A DNA stretch of 64,000 bases from contig NZ_JH600284.1 of the NCBI RefSeq assembly GCF_000245335.1, positions 62,001-126,000 of the forward strand, written 5' to 3'. Every line of letters starts with the position of its first letter. Position 1 is the stretch's first letter. Below the pieces are notes generated by a model. The model made no database searches and was not told where the DNA came from. It saw nothing but the letters and a program-made list of their open reading frames with translations. Positions 54,649 to 63,550 of this stretch are shown piece after piece. The translations under genes and the position numbers were made by a program. The DNA is from Bacillus mojavensis RO-H-1 = KCTC 3706 (GTDB lineage: Bacteria; Bacillota; Bacilli; Bacillales; Bacillaceae).

Positions 54649-55948
54649 TCTGTCGGTCACTGACAATCCGCTTTCTATTCCGGAGCAAGTCTTATTTGAA
54701 ATGGCGGCGCGAGTGAACAAAAAAAGGGGTTTTTTATTTGTCAGCAAAGTGCTGGGAAAACATATTCCAGTTCATCCGCTGAAGCCGCTTTTGGCGTCAG
54801 GGCTGCTTGCTTTGGAGTACGCTGAACGAAAAACGGGGCGTGAGCTGAAGGAGAAGGCTGACATTCTGAACGGGTTTCTTTCAGGAACGGACAGCGGCCT
54901 TCGGAATGCTTACCGAACATTGCAAAAGCAGCCCGTGGCACTAGAGGAGGCGCCGCTTGTGATCGGGTTTGCGGAAACGGCGACAGCACTTGGACACGCG
55001 GTTTATGACTGCATTGAGAATGCGTCGTATGTCCATACAACACGTGAACAAATACGAAACAACGAGCCTTCCATTACATTTGTCGAGGAGCACTCCCATG
55101 CGACCGACCAGCTGTGCTATGCGGAACCTCATATGATCAACAACAATTGCCCAGTGATTCTCGTGGATGATGAAATCACAACAGGAAAAACGGCATTGCA
55201 TATCATTCGGGACATACAATCGAAATTTCCCCGCAAAGAATACGCTGTTTTGTCTTTATTGGATTGGCGGACTGAGGAACACAAACAAGCTTATGCTGAA
55301 GCGGAACGGGAATTAGGGGTTACCATATCAACAATAGCTTTACTGTCTGGGCGCATTTCCTTTAAGGGAGAGCTTTTGTCAGAGTCCACCTATGATTACA
55401 AACCGAAGCCGCAGGAATCAGCAATAAACAGAACAGACATCGACTTGTCCGGCTTCTTTGCATCCTTACCCTATCAGCCGGCCACATTCGCAGACGAGCA
55501 TTTTTATGTGAAAGAAACAGGGCGATTTGGCTTAAAGGCGAGTGACAGGCAGGCCGTTCACGAGGCCTGCCGCCTAGCTGCGCAGCATGTGGAACAATAT
55601 CGGAAGGGGAGAAGAACGCTTGTGCTCGGAACGGGAGAGCTGATGTACATCCCTATGAACATCGCAGCGCATCTTCACGGCTCTATTTCTTATCACTCTA
55701 CTACCCGCAGTCCGATTCACCCTGTTGCCAAAGAGGGCTATGCTGTGCAGAACGGATATTCATTTATGAATCCCGAAGATGAGGGGGTTCGCCATTTTAT
55801 CTATAACCTCCCCGCCGGAGCGTATGACGAAGTCTTTTTCTGTCTTGAAAAGACCGTTTCGGATGAGGCGTTACAGCCGATTTTTCATATATTCAAAGAA
55901 AAAGAAGTGCCGCACATCCACATTGTAACCCTTTCAGGAAAGGCGTGA
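54575..55948 (+). CDS. Ter-associated phosphoribosyltransferase with TRSP domain
   Basis: A 457-residue two-domain protein. The N-terminal half (about residues 30-240) is a PRTase-like domain with the PRPP-binding motif VILVDDEITTGKTALHII near residue 195. The C-terminal half holds the TRSP domain, named for the motif seen here as SYHSTTRSPIHPVA near residue 370. The gene starts inside the preceding lyase gene (74-bp overlap), so translation is coupled. ATG 54575 has GGGGTG upstream; ATG 54563 does not. Predicted to transfer or release phosphoribosyl groups in synthesis of a nucleotide-like compound (inference from domain studies of Ter clusters). Confidence 0.85.
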   Translation: MKTDLSPICSTNSKPLQILDNMAVDLSVTDNPLSIPEQVLFEMAARVNKKRGFLFVSKVLGKHIPVHPLKPLLASGLLALEYAERKTGRELKEKADILNGFLSGTDSGLRNAYRTLQKQPVALEEAPLVIGFAETATALGHAVYDCIENASYVHTTREQIRNNEPSITFVEEHSHATDQLCYAEPHMINNNCPVILVDDEITTGKTALHIIRDIQSKFPRKEYAVLSLLDWRTEEHKQAYAEAERELGVTISTIALLSGRISFKGELLSESTYDYKPKPQESAINRTDIDLSGFFASLPYQPATFADEHFYVKETGRFGLKASDRQAVHEACRLAAQHVEQYRKGRRTLVLGTGELMYIPMNIAAHLHGSISYHSTTRSPIHPVAKEGYAVQNGYSFMNPEDEGVRHFIYNLPAGAYDEVFFCLEKTVSDEALQPIFHIFKEKEVPHIHIVTLSGKA

Positions 55949-55953
55949 TCTGA

Positions 55954-57063
55954 ATGACAGAGATAATTGACCGGATTGGAAGCTATCCGAAGGAGGATGT
56001 CACCTTTCTATTAAAAGATTTGTCCGCCGTTTCGATTGAAAAAAGCACGGAAGAACGGGAACGGTCGATTCAAAGCGGCACCCATTACTCTGAGATGCTG
56101 CCGATCGAATATAAGCCGACAGATGAGTATATGAAACTGTTTTATGCCTCGCTTGAAGACAGTAAACAGAAGGTTGCGTTGGCGGCCGGAGCTGTGGCGG
56201 AGCAGCTTTTCGCCAAACACGGCAACGATACGGTTTTGTGCAGCCTGGCAAGGGCGGGCACGCCGATCGGTGTATTGATTAAACGGTACATCAAAATGAA
56301 GTATCACATCTCAGTTCCGCACTACAGCATATCGATTATTCGGGACAGAGGAATTGATGGAAACGCCTTGCAGTATATGCTGAAGCATCATCCGGACGGA
56401 AAGATCGCCTTTATCGACGGATGGACAGGCAAAGGCGCTATTACAAAAGAACTGAACCGATCCATCCAACAGTTTAACCAGCGCTGGAATACGAGACTTT
56501 CCTCAGAAATTGCGGTGCTTGCCGATCCGGGTGATTGCGCGGACATCTACGGAACGAAGGAGGATTTTCTGATTCCGAGTGCCTGCTTGAACTCTACAGT
56601 ATCGGGTCTTGTCAGCCGCACGGTCTTAAATGAAAAATGGATCGGGCCGGATGATTTTCACGGGGCGAAATATTACCGTGAGCTGAGCGAAGAGGATGTT
56701 TCTGTATTCTATATTGAAACGATAGCCGAGCAATTTCCGTCTATTTTTAAAGAAGCAGAACGCCTGGCGATTGGCTTGCAGCGCGCACGTATGAAACCGG
56801 ATTGGAGCGGCTTGGTTTCCATTGAGACGATCCGAGAGCAATTTGGCATCAGCAATACGAACCTGATCAAACCGGGAGTCGGAGAAACGACCCGTGTGCT
56901 TCTTCGCAGAGTGCCTTGGAAAATACTAATTCAGCCTGGCGCTGAAGAAACGCTGAAACATATTCTTTTACTGGCAAAGGATCGGGGAGTGCCTGTAGAA
57001 GAATACGAGAACATGTCTTACAGCTGCTGCGGGCTGATTCGTCCGGCGGAGAAAAGCCTATGA
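55954..57063 (+). CDS. StiP-like protein with PELOTA RNA-binding domain
   Basis: A 369-residue protein. The first about 260 residues match the StiP domain, a PRTase-fold unit once labelled cysteine protease: SLARAGTPIGVLIKRY, HYSISIIRDRGIDGNAL, and a PRPP-type loop KIAFIDGWTGKGAITKEL. The last about 90 residues resemble the PELOTA/L7Ae-type RNA-binding fold (ETLKHILLLAKDRGVPVEEYENMSYSCCGLI, split as ETLKHILLLAKDRG and SYSCCGLI). It begins 5 bp after the PRTase gene and overlaps the next gene by 4 bp. The combination suggests a nucleotide- or RNA-linked product; activity is unproven. Confidence 0.83.
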   Translation: MTEIIDRIGSYPKEDVTFLLKDLSAVSIEKSTEERERSIQSGTHYSEMLPIEYKPTDEYMKLFYASLEDSKQKVALAAGAVAEQLFAKHGNDTVLCSLARAGTPIGVLIKRYIKMKYHISVPHYSISIIRDRGIDGNALQYMLKHHPDGKIAFIDGWTGKGAITKELNRSIQQFNQRWNTRLSSEIAVLADPGDCADIYGTKEDFLIPSACLNSTVSGLVSRTVLNEKWIGPDDFHGAKYYRELSEEDVSVFYIETIAEQFPSIFKEAERLAIGLQRARMKPDWSGLVSIETIREQFGISNTNLIKPGVGETTRVLLRRVPWKILIQPGAEETLKHILLLAKDRGVPVEEYENMSYSCCGLIRPAEKSL

Positions 57064-57860
57064 ACGCGTTTGCCAGCGATTTAGACAGAACATTAATTTA
57101 TTCAAGGCGCATGATCGGCACGCCCGATAAGGAAGCCGGGATTGAGCTGATTGAAACCTTAAATGGGCGGGAGCTTTCTTATATTTCCTCAGCCGTAAAA
57201 GAACATATAAATCAGATTCAGAAGGATCACTATTTTATTCCCGTCACCACGCGTACAAACGAACAGTATAAGAGACTCCTATGTTTCCAGCAGGACATTG
57301 TGCCGGAATATGCGGTGACAACAAATGGCGGGTGCATCTTAAAAGGCGGCGAGCCTCTGAAAGAGTGGGACGAGCTGATGAAAGAGGAGCTGACGTCGTG
57401 TCTGCCGATCGAGGCCATGCTGAGGGAAATTGCAGGTCTCTCGTTATCAGATGCGGTAAAAAGAACCCGAATCGCCCATCACTATTTTGTGTATCTCATT
57501 TTACATGAGGAAAAAATACCGTACATCGATATATCCGCTGTGAAAAAGTGGGGAGCCGATAAGGGCTGGCAAGTATCCCTGCAGGGGCGAAAGCTTTACT
57601 TTATTCCCAATCCGCTTAATAAGTGGAAAGCGGTCGAATACCTGAAATCCAGGCTCTCTCTTGATGAAATCTATACGGCTGGAGATTCTCTGCTTGATCT
57701 TGAACTGATCCGTGAAGCCGATTTTGGCATCGCACCCGCGCACGGCGAGGTATTAAGTCACGATCCGAAACTTCGCAAAACGGCTGCAAGCGGCATGCTG
57801 GCGGGAGAAGAAATCACAGCGTTAGTTTTATCGCAAATATCCAAATTAAAACACGTATAA
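57060..57860 (+). CDS. HAD-superfamily phosphatase, Ter-associated
   Basis: A 266-residue phosphatase of the Cof/sucrose-phosphatase type. Motif I is FASDLDRTLIYS (nucleophile and acid Asp), motif II TRTNEQYK region with Thr, motif III Lys in LNKWKAVEYL, motif IV TAGDSLLDLELI. A C2-type cap lies between. Its ATG overlaps the previous stop (ATGA), so the four genes form a tightly coupled unit. Likely removes a phosphate from the product of the PRTase-type enzymes (inference). Confidence 0.88.
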   Translation: MNAFASDLDRTLIYSRRMIGTPDKEAGIELIETLNGRELSYISSAVKEHINQIQKDHYFIPVTTRTNEQYKRLLCFQQDIVPEYAVTTNGGCILKGGEPLKEWDELMKEELTSCLPIEAMLREIAGLSLSDAVKRTRIAHHYFVYLILHEEKIPYIDISAVKKWGADKGWQVSLQGRKLYFIPNPLNKWKAVEYLKSRLSLDEIYTAGDSLLDLELIREADFGIAPAHGEVLSHDPKLRKTAASGMLAGEEITALVLSQISKLKHV

Positions 57861-57891
57861 AACACACAAAAAAACCAGAAAGGAGGATATG

Positions 57892-59505
57892 ATGAGACAA
57901 GAAGAGTTAACCATCCATAAAGCTGTCCCGGCTCATGGCGATTGGAAAAGTATGCTGTTTCAGCCATTGCCGGAGCGGGATCACTATGAGAATGAACAAG
58001 GTCTTTCTTTTTCGCGGCTTGCCGGGCAAATACTGGGCACGCCCATTGATGAGACCGACTACTTTAACGAGCTGTATGATCTTTCTGTAAACGATCATAT
58101 TTATGTCCTGAGCGAAACGCTTGATAAAACAATTGCACCCGAAACTTTTCAGGCGCTTCAGCATATTCATTCCATCAATCAGCAGGAAAAAGGCCTTTCG
58201 GTCAGCCGCTTTGTCGCCTTTCTGGACGGGGAACAGCTGATTGCGAAGCATTCCAATCCCATGTTGCACCGCCATTTAAGAAAAGCACTGATGACGCTGT
58301 TACATACCTTTGCCGAAAATCATGAGCAGGGACTGAATCACCCTGATTTTCGCAGAGTGCTTCTTGATGTTTCAAAGTTTTCCTTGAACCACCTGAATCC
58401 TTGGCTGGAAAAAGCCGATATAGAGCGGGAGATGCCGAAGGTGGTCTGGTATGGAGACGCGACGAAAAGTCAGCTGTATTTCTTATATTACTTGATGCTT
58501 GTCGGCTGTGATGTCCTATTGTTCCATCCCGCGGGAACCGATCAGCTGACGCTCGTTGATCCTAAGCAGGAGCTAAGCTTCACGGAAAAGCTTCCGGATG
58601 TCTCAGACCTTCAGCCATTCCCGAAAGAAAAACCTGACCGTAAATCAACGGTGGCGTATCGATCGACAAAGGAATTTGAGCATGTGCTGAATCACGAGGA
58701 ATCCATGCTGTACAAGCCTTGGCAGTTCAGAGATCACACACCGGTTTCCGTGACGCTGAAAACGACCTATGATGAACTGTTTTTAATTGCGAAAGAACGT
58801 GCGTTTATTCGCCCGAATTTTAAAGCCGATAAACACTCGATCGACATTCCGAATGTGTTTGCCAAAATTATGGGCGTGTCGAAGGACAATAAAGAATATT
58901 GGAACAGACTTCATACAATGGCGGATTATCCGGAAACAGAAATGGTTCGAAGCTTTCCGCTTACAGAAGAAATCAGATCGAACTATCAATTTCATTACAG
59001 CCACGCGCTTGATCATGAAGGAAACATTGATCCGGAAAAGCTGATCGCAAGCAATGTATGGCAGTACAAACAGCTTCCGGCAGGCATTCAGACCGCGATC
59101 GCCAAAACGATCTCGAGAATGTGCAGACACCCGCGGCTGAAGGCATTGCATCAGGAACAGGTCAAGGATGTTCAGATCTACTTGTTTAAACAAACAACAA
59201 ACCTTCCCGCTAACCTGCTGAAATTGATTCAAATGTTCGACTATGCGCAGACCGTTCCGAAACTGGTGCTGTATCATACGGAAATGAACGGTGAGCTCAC
59301 ACGATCAGACGCCGCAGCCCTGCTGTTTTTGAATGAAATCGGCATTGATATCGTCATTTATAATCCTCCCGGACATCAAGACATTGAGCATTATATCGAA
59401 GAGGATCAGTATGATATTCACTGGCTGGACGACATGGTGTTTCAGCAGGACTATAAAGAGCCCTCGCTCGTGAAAAGGCTGTTCAGAACGATTACCCAAA
59501 AGTAA
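57892..59505 (+). CDS. yceG: YceG-type Ter component
   Basis: A 537-residue protein of the Bacillus YceG family (DUF4300-like putative component of the Ter biosynthetic module). No catalytic motif I can name; the sequence is rich in charged helices, with a possible Rossmann-like core (MPKVVWYGDATKSQLYFLYY and GCDVLLFHPAGTD; then NEIGIDIVIYNPPGHQDIEHY). Second ATG (57892) has proper spacing from GGAGG and gives 537 residues. It is always linked to yceH. Despite its name it is unrelated to MltG/YceG of E. coli. Confidence 0.85.
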   Translation: MRQEELTIHKAVPAHGDWKSMLFQPLPERDHYENEQGLSFSRLAGQILGTPIDETDYFNELYDLSVNDHIYVLSETLDKTIAPETFQALQHIHSINQQEKGLSVSRFVAFLDGEQLIAKHSNPMLHRHLRKALMTLLHTFAENHEQGLNHPDFRRVLLDVSKFSLNHLNPWLEKADIEREMPKVVWYGDATKSQLYFLYYLMLVGCDVLLFHPAGTDQLTLVDPKQELSFTEKLPDVSDLQPFPKEKPDRKSTVAYRSTKEFEHVLNHEESMLYKPWQFRDHTPVSVTLKTTYDELFLIAKERAFIRPNFKADKHSIDIPNVFAKIMGVSKDNKEYWNRLHTMADYPETEMVRSFPLTEEIRSNYQFHYSHALDHEGNIDPEKLIASNVWQYKQLPAGIQTAIAKTISRMCRHPRLKALHQEQVKDVQIYLFKQTTNLPANLLKLIQMFDYAQTVPKLVLYHTEMNGELTRSDAAALLFLNEIGIDIVIYNPPGHQDIEHYIEEDQYDIHWLDDMVFQQDYKEPSLVKRLFRTITQK

Positions 59506-59520
59506 GGAGAGAAAAAAAGC

Positions 59521-60612
59521 ATGACAACAGAAAATCAAAATCCGCTTGTTCTCGATAAAAACGAAGAAATTTCTCAGCAAAAGGCAGACGATATCCGCCT
59601 GCAGCTCCGCCAGGAACCAGAGGTGCAGCGCCTTGCTCAGCAAATTGACGTGAAAAACCAAATGGAGCTGCTGGAGTACGGAAAGGAGCCGGCTGTTGAA
59701 ATTTCCAAGTTCTCTGACCGCATCTTGGGGATGATGAAAACAACAAGTGTGACAGATTCAGGCACGATGCTGACTCAGCTTGGAAAAATCATGGACCGCT
59801 TTGACAAAAATGATTTTGACGAGCCAAAGGGACTGATGGCCAAAATCTTCAAACGCGGCGGCAGCATGATTGAGAAAATCTTTAAAAAGTATCAGACGCT
59901 TGGCGGAGAAATTGAAAAAATCAATGTTGAGATTTCCAAGTATAAAGATGAGATGACAAAAACAAACTACACGCTCGATGAAATGTATGAAAACAATATC
60001 AACTACTACATGGAGCTTGAAAAATATGTTGTTGCCGGACAAATGAAGCTGGAAGAGATGCAGTCAATCCTTCCTTCCTATGAAGAAAAAGCGGCAAGCG
60101 GAAACCAGCTTGCGCAAATGCAGCTTGATACGCTGCGCAACGGCATTCAGGCACTTGAGGAACGTGTTTATGATCTTGATATGGCGCGAATGGTGGCACT
60201 TCAAACCGCACCGCAGATCCGTCTCCTTCAGCGCGGTAATGCTAAGCTGATCGGCAAGATCAACTCTGCTTTTATTATCACGATTCCGATTTTCAAAAAC
60301 GGCATTATTCAGGCCGTTACAGTGAAACGCCAAAAGCTTGTGGCTGACTCTATGAGCGAGCTTGACCGCCGGACAAACGAGATGCTGAAACGCAATGCGG
60401 AGAACATCTCGAATCAGAGTGTTGAAATTGCCAGAATGGCCGGTAGACCGAGCATTGATATAGAAACGATCGAATCCTCCTGGAACACGATTGTCAGCGG
60501 CATGCAGGAAACAAAACAAATCGAAGAAGAAAACAAACGCCTCCGGGAAGAGGGCGCAAGACGAATTGCCCAGCTGCAGGATAATATTAAAAAAGCAGCA
60601 TTACAGCAATAA
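59521..60612 (+). CDS. yceH: TelA-family toxic anion resistance protein
   Basis: A 363-residue cytosolic coiled-coil protein of the TelA/KlaA family, linked to tellurite, colicin and antibiotic stress tolerance. Seen: IMKTTSVTDSGTMLTQLGKIMDRFD near the N-terminus, a long helical core (EKINVEISKYKDEMTKTNYTLDEMYENN, split by helix breaks), the conserved central LQTAPQIRLLQRGNAKLIGKINSAF and a Glu/Lys-rich tail. Last gene of the Ter operon, 15 bp after yceG, followed by a strong terminator. Confidence 0.93.
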   Translation: MTTENQNPLVLDKNEEISQQKADDIRLQLRQEPEVQRLAQQIDVKNQMELLEYGKEPAVEISKFSDRILGMMKTTSVTDSGTMLTQLGKIMDRFDKNDFDEPKGLMAKIFKRGGSMIEKIFKKYQTLGGEIEKINVEISKYKDEMTKTNYTLDEMYENNINYYMELEKYVVAGQMKLEEMQSILPSYEEKAASGNQLAQMQLDTLRNGIQALEERVYDLDMARMVALQTAPQIRLLQRGNAKLIGKINSAFIITIPIFKNGIIQAVTVKRQKLVADSMSELDRRTNEMLKRNAENISNQSVEIARMAGRPSIDIETIESSWNTIVSGMQETKQIEEENKRLREEGARRIAQLQDNIKKAALQQ

Positions 60613-60648
60613 AAAGACCCCCGCTTGTGAATCATAAGCGGGGTTTTT
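60613..60648 (+). terminator. Terminator of the Ter operon
   Basis: CCCCGCTT (60619-60626) pairs with AAGCGGGG (60636-60643), then TTTTT. Confidence 0.88.
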
Positions 60649-60676
60649 GATTGACATCAATTAGGTAATGACAATG

Positions 60677-60718
60677 TGTAAAGACAGGTGTAAACTTAAA
60701 CGGTAATCATTTTGCATA
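60677..60718 (+). promoter_or_regulatory. naiP upstream region with two operator-like sequences
   Basis: TGTAAAGACAGGTGTAAAC (60677-60695) contains the ACAGGTGT core I associate with NiaR (nicotinate repressor) sites, which would suit a niacin transporter. Next to it, 60698-60718 includes GGTAATCATTTTG, similar to part of the Zur box of znuA. TTGACA at 60651-60656 may be the -35 box, but the -10 is poor. Confidence 0.35.
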
Positions 60719-60733
60719 TCAGAGGTGTTGGCT

Positions 60734-61936
60734 ATGGGAAAACAACAGCCTATATCCCAGCGTAAGCTGCTGGGTGTCGCCGGTTTAGGGTGGCTGTTTG
60801 ATGCAATGGATGTCGGAATATTATCGTTTATTATCGCCGCGCTCCACGTGGAGTGGAATCTTTCGCCCGAGGAAATGAAATGGATCGGAAGCGTGAATTC
60901 CATCGGCATGGCTGTGGGTGCGTTTTTGTTTGGGTTGCTGGCTGATCGAATCGGCCGTAAAAAAGTATTTATCATTACCCTTTTATGCTTTTCAATCGGA
61001 AGCGGGATATCAGCCTTCGTCACAAGCTTATCGGCATTTCTCATTCTGCGTTTTGTGATTGGGATGGGACTTGGCGGCGAACTGCCTGTCGCTTCAACGC
61101 TTGTTTCGGAAGCGGTTGTGCCTGAAAAGCGGGGCCGGGTCATTGTGCTTCTCGAAAGCTTTTGGGCTGTGGGCTGGCTGGCAGCGGCGCTTATTTCCTA
61201 TTTTGTCATTCCAAGCTTCGGCTGGCAGGCGGCTTTGCTTTTAACCGCACTGTCGGCGTTTTATGCGCTGTACTTGCGGACAGGATTGCCTGATTCGCCG
61301 AAGTACGAATCGCTTTCTATGAAAAAGAAATCGGTGTGGGAGAACGTTAAAAGCGTTTGGGCGAAACAGTATGTACGGCCGACGGTGATGCTGTCGATCG
61401 TCTGGTTTTGCGTTGTCTTTTCTTATTATGGCATGTTTTTATGGCTGCCGAGTGTGATGCTGTTAAAAGGGTTCAGTATGATTCAAAGCTTTGAATATGT
61501 TCTGCTGATGACGCTTGCTCAGCTTCCGGGCTATTTTTCAGCTGCGTGGCTGATCGAAAAGGCGGGCCGGAAATGGATACTGGTCATTTATTTGATTGGA
61601 ACAGCGGGAAGCGCGTATTTCTTCGGAACGGCAGATTCCTTAGGTCTGCTGCTGACGGCTGGAATGCTGTTATCCTTTTTTAATCTTGGCGCGTGGGGCG
61701 TGCTGTATGCCTATACACCGGAGCAATACCCAACAGCGATTCGCGCGACAGGCTCAGGAACCACAGCGGCGTTTGGAAGAATCGGCGGCATTTTCGGCCC
61801 GCTGCTCGTCGGAACACTCGCCGCCCGCCATATTTCGTTTTCAGTGATTTTTTCAATCTTTTGCATTGCCATTTTACTGGCGGTCGTGTGTATTTTGATT
61901 ATGGGGACAGAAACGAAACAAACTGAGCTTGAATAA
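60734..61936 (+). CDS. naiP: Niacin transporter (MFS)
   Basis: A 400-residue major facilitator with 12 helices: GWLFDAMDVGILSFIIAAL in helix 1, the motif A loop GLLADRIGRKKVFIITLL, and LRFVIGMGLGGELPVASTLVSEAVVPEKRGR, split here by the membrane boundary, typical of the sugar/aromatic-acid type symporters. It matches YceI/NaiP, which imports nicotinate. ATG 60734 has AGAGGTG upstream; GTG 60725 overlaps that site. Monocistronic with its own terminator. Confidence 0.9.
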   Translation: MGKQQPISQRKLLGVAGLGWLFDAMDVGILSFIIAALHVEWNLSPEEMKWIGSVNSIGMAVGAFLFGLLADRIGRKKVFIITLLCFSIGSGISAFVTSLSAFLILRFVIGMGLGGELPVASTLVSEAVVPEKRGRVIVLLESFWAVGWLAAALISYFVIPSFGWQAALLLTALSAFYALYLRTGLPDSPKYESLSMKKKSVWENVKSVWAKQYVRPTVMLSIVWFCVVFSYYGMFLWLPSVMLLKGFSMIQSFEYVLLMTLAQLPGYFSAAWLIEKAGRKWILVIYLIGTAGSAYFFGTADSLGLLLTAGMLLSFFNLGAWGVLYAYTPEQYPTAIRATGSGTTAAFGRIGGIFGPLLVGTLAARHISFSVIFSIFCIAILLAVVCILIMGTETKQTELE

Positions 61937-61939
61937 ACA

Positions 61940-61966
61940 AAAGCACCTCATCATGAGGTGCTTTTT
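61940..61966 (+). terminator. naiP terminator
   Basis: AAAGCACCTCA (61940-61950) pairs with TGAGGTGCTTT (61954-61964), then T. Confidence 0.88.
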
Positions 61967-62292
61967 ACATGGGAACCGGCAGCTTGCGGTTCGTTTTTTC
62001 TGCTTGTTTGATTTGAAAAAGCAACTTATTTTTCCAGTAAAGGAGCTTGAAGTCATAAGAGGAAGAGGGAATTTCGATTCAATAAAAGCGTTTTCAATTT
62101 AAAAAGGCTTAATTTTACCCGTAAAATACAATAATAAAGGAGGATTACAGAGTATTTAGAAGCATAAATAAGATCTTGAGGTCACAGGGATGTTTATCAT
62201 GAAATGGTACAGAATAAAAGAGAATATGCGGTTTGTGTGTGTTGTTACATAAGTGTTACGGTAATAAAGATTGCTTAATATGGAGGGAAAAT
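61967..62292 (+). promoter_or_regulatory. opuA upstream region
   Basis: About 325 bp with no gene. A cre-like box AATAAAAGCGTTTTCAAT lies at 62081-62098. TACAAT near 62127 may be a -10 box. An orphan AAAGGAGG near 62139 is not followed by a frame. Closer to opuAA, TGTTAC occurs twice, 11 bp apart (about 62242 and 62253). In strain 168 two genes, yceJ and yceK, lie in this interval as I recall; they are absent here. Confidence 0.4.
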
Positions 62293-63549
62293 ATGAGTGT
62301 AGATGAGAAACCGATTAAGATAAAAGTCGAGAAAGTCTCTAAGATTTTTGGGAAACAAACCAAGAAAGCAGTTCAAATGCTTGCCGACGGAAAAAATAAA
62401 AAAGAGATCCTGAAAGCAACCGGATCAACCGTTGGGGTTAACCAAGCAGATTTTGATGTATATGATGGTGAGATATTTGTCATCATGGGTCTATCAGGGA
62501 GCGGTAAATCAACTTTAGTACGGCTGTTAAACCGGCTTATTGAACCGACTGCCGGAAACATTTACATTGATGGTGACATGATAACAAATATGTCTAAAGA
62601 CCAGCTCCGGGAAGTCCGCCGGAAAAAAATCAGTATGGTCTTCCAAAAGTTCGCTTTGTTCCCGCACAGAACGATACTTGAAAACACAGAATACGGACTG
62701 GAGCTTCAAGGTGTAGACAAACAGGAGCGCCAGCAAAAAGCGCTTGAGTCGCTTAAACTTGTCGGACTTGAAGGATTTGAACACCAATACCCTGACCAGC
62801 TTTCGGGCGGGATGCAGCAGCGTGTCGGCCTTGCCCGCGCTTTGACGAATAATCCGGACATCCTTCTGATGGATGAAGCGTTTAGTGCGCTTGATCCATT
62901 AATCCGTAAAGACATGCAGGATGAGCTTTTGGATCTGCATGATAATGTCGGAAAAACGATTATTTTTATTACGCACGACCTGGATGAAGCGCTTCGCATC
63001 GGCGACAGAATCGCGCTGATGAAGGACGGAAACATCGTTCAAATCGGCACGCCGGAAGAAATCCTCATGAATCCATCCAACGAATATGTTGAGAAATTCG
63101 TTGAGGACGTTGATTTGTCTAAAGTATTAACTGCCGGCCACATTATGAAGCGCGCTGAAACGGTGCGGATTGATAAAGGGCCGCGCGTTGCATTAACACT
63201 GATGAAAAACCTAGGGATTTCATCTATTTATGCAGTCGATAAACAAAAACAATTGTTAGGTGTCATTTATGCGGCTGATGCGAAAAAAGCAGCCGAGTCT
63301 GATTTATCCCTTCAGGATATCTTGAATAAGGAATTTACGACTGTACCAGAGAATACGTATCTGACTGAGATTTTTGACGTTGTTTCTGACGCGAATATTC
63401 CAATTGCGGTTGTAGATGAAAAGCAAAGAATGAAAGGGATTGTCGTAAGAGGCGCGCTGATTGGCGCACTTGCGGGCAATAACGATTATATCAATGTTGA
63501 AGGCACTGCTGAGCAAACACAAGATCCTTCTGTACGGGAGGTGAAGTAA
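62293..63549 (+). CDS. opuAA: Glycine betaine importer ATP-binding subunit
   Basis: ATPase of the OpuA osmoprotectant importer. The 418-residue protein has Walker A MGLSGSGKSTLVR, signature LSGGMQQRVGLARAL, Walker B LLMDEAFSALDP, and two C-terminal CBS domains (about residues 280-400) that sense ionic strength in this family. ATG 62293 behind GGAGGG gives the family length; the in-frame extension to 62233 lacks a ribosome site. Osmotically induced in B. subtilis. Confidence 0.95.
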   Translation: MSVDEKPIKIKVEKVSKIFGKQTKKAVQMLADGKNKKEILKATGSTVGVNQADFDVYDGEIFVIMGLSGSGKSTLVRLLNRLIEPTAGNIYIDGDMITNMSKDQLREVRRKKISMVFQKFALFPHRTILENTEYGLELQGVDKQERQQKALESLKLVGLEGFEHQYPDQLSGGMQQRVGLARALTNNPDILLMDEAFSALDPLIRKDMQDELLDLHDNVGKTIIFITHDLDEALRIGDRIALMKDGNIVQIGTPEEILMNPSNEYVEKFVEDVDLSKVLTAGHIMKRAETVRIDKGPRVALTLMKNLGISSIYAVDKQKQLLGVIYAADAKKAAESDLSLQDILNKEFTTVPENTYLTEIFDVVSDANIPIAVVDEKQRMKGIVVRGALIGALAGNNDYINVEGTAEQTQDPSVREVK

Positions 63550-63550
63550 A

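Noticed and set aside
53488..57860. Recent foreign acquisition of the four Ter-associated genes
   Set aside because: Base composition and codon use look like the neighbours and there is no mobility gene; loss in 168 explains the difference equally well.
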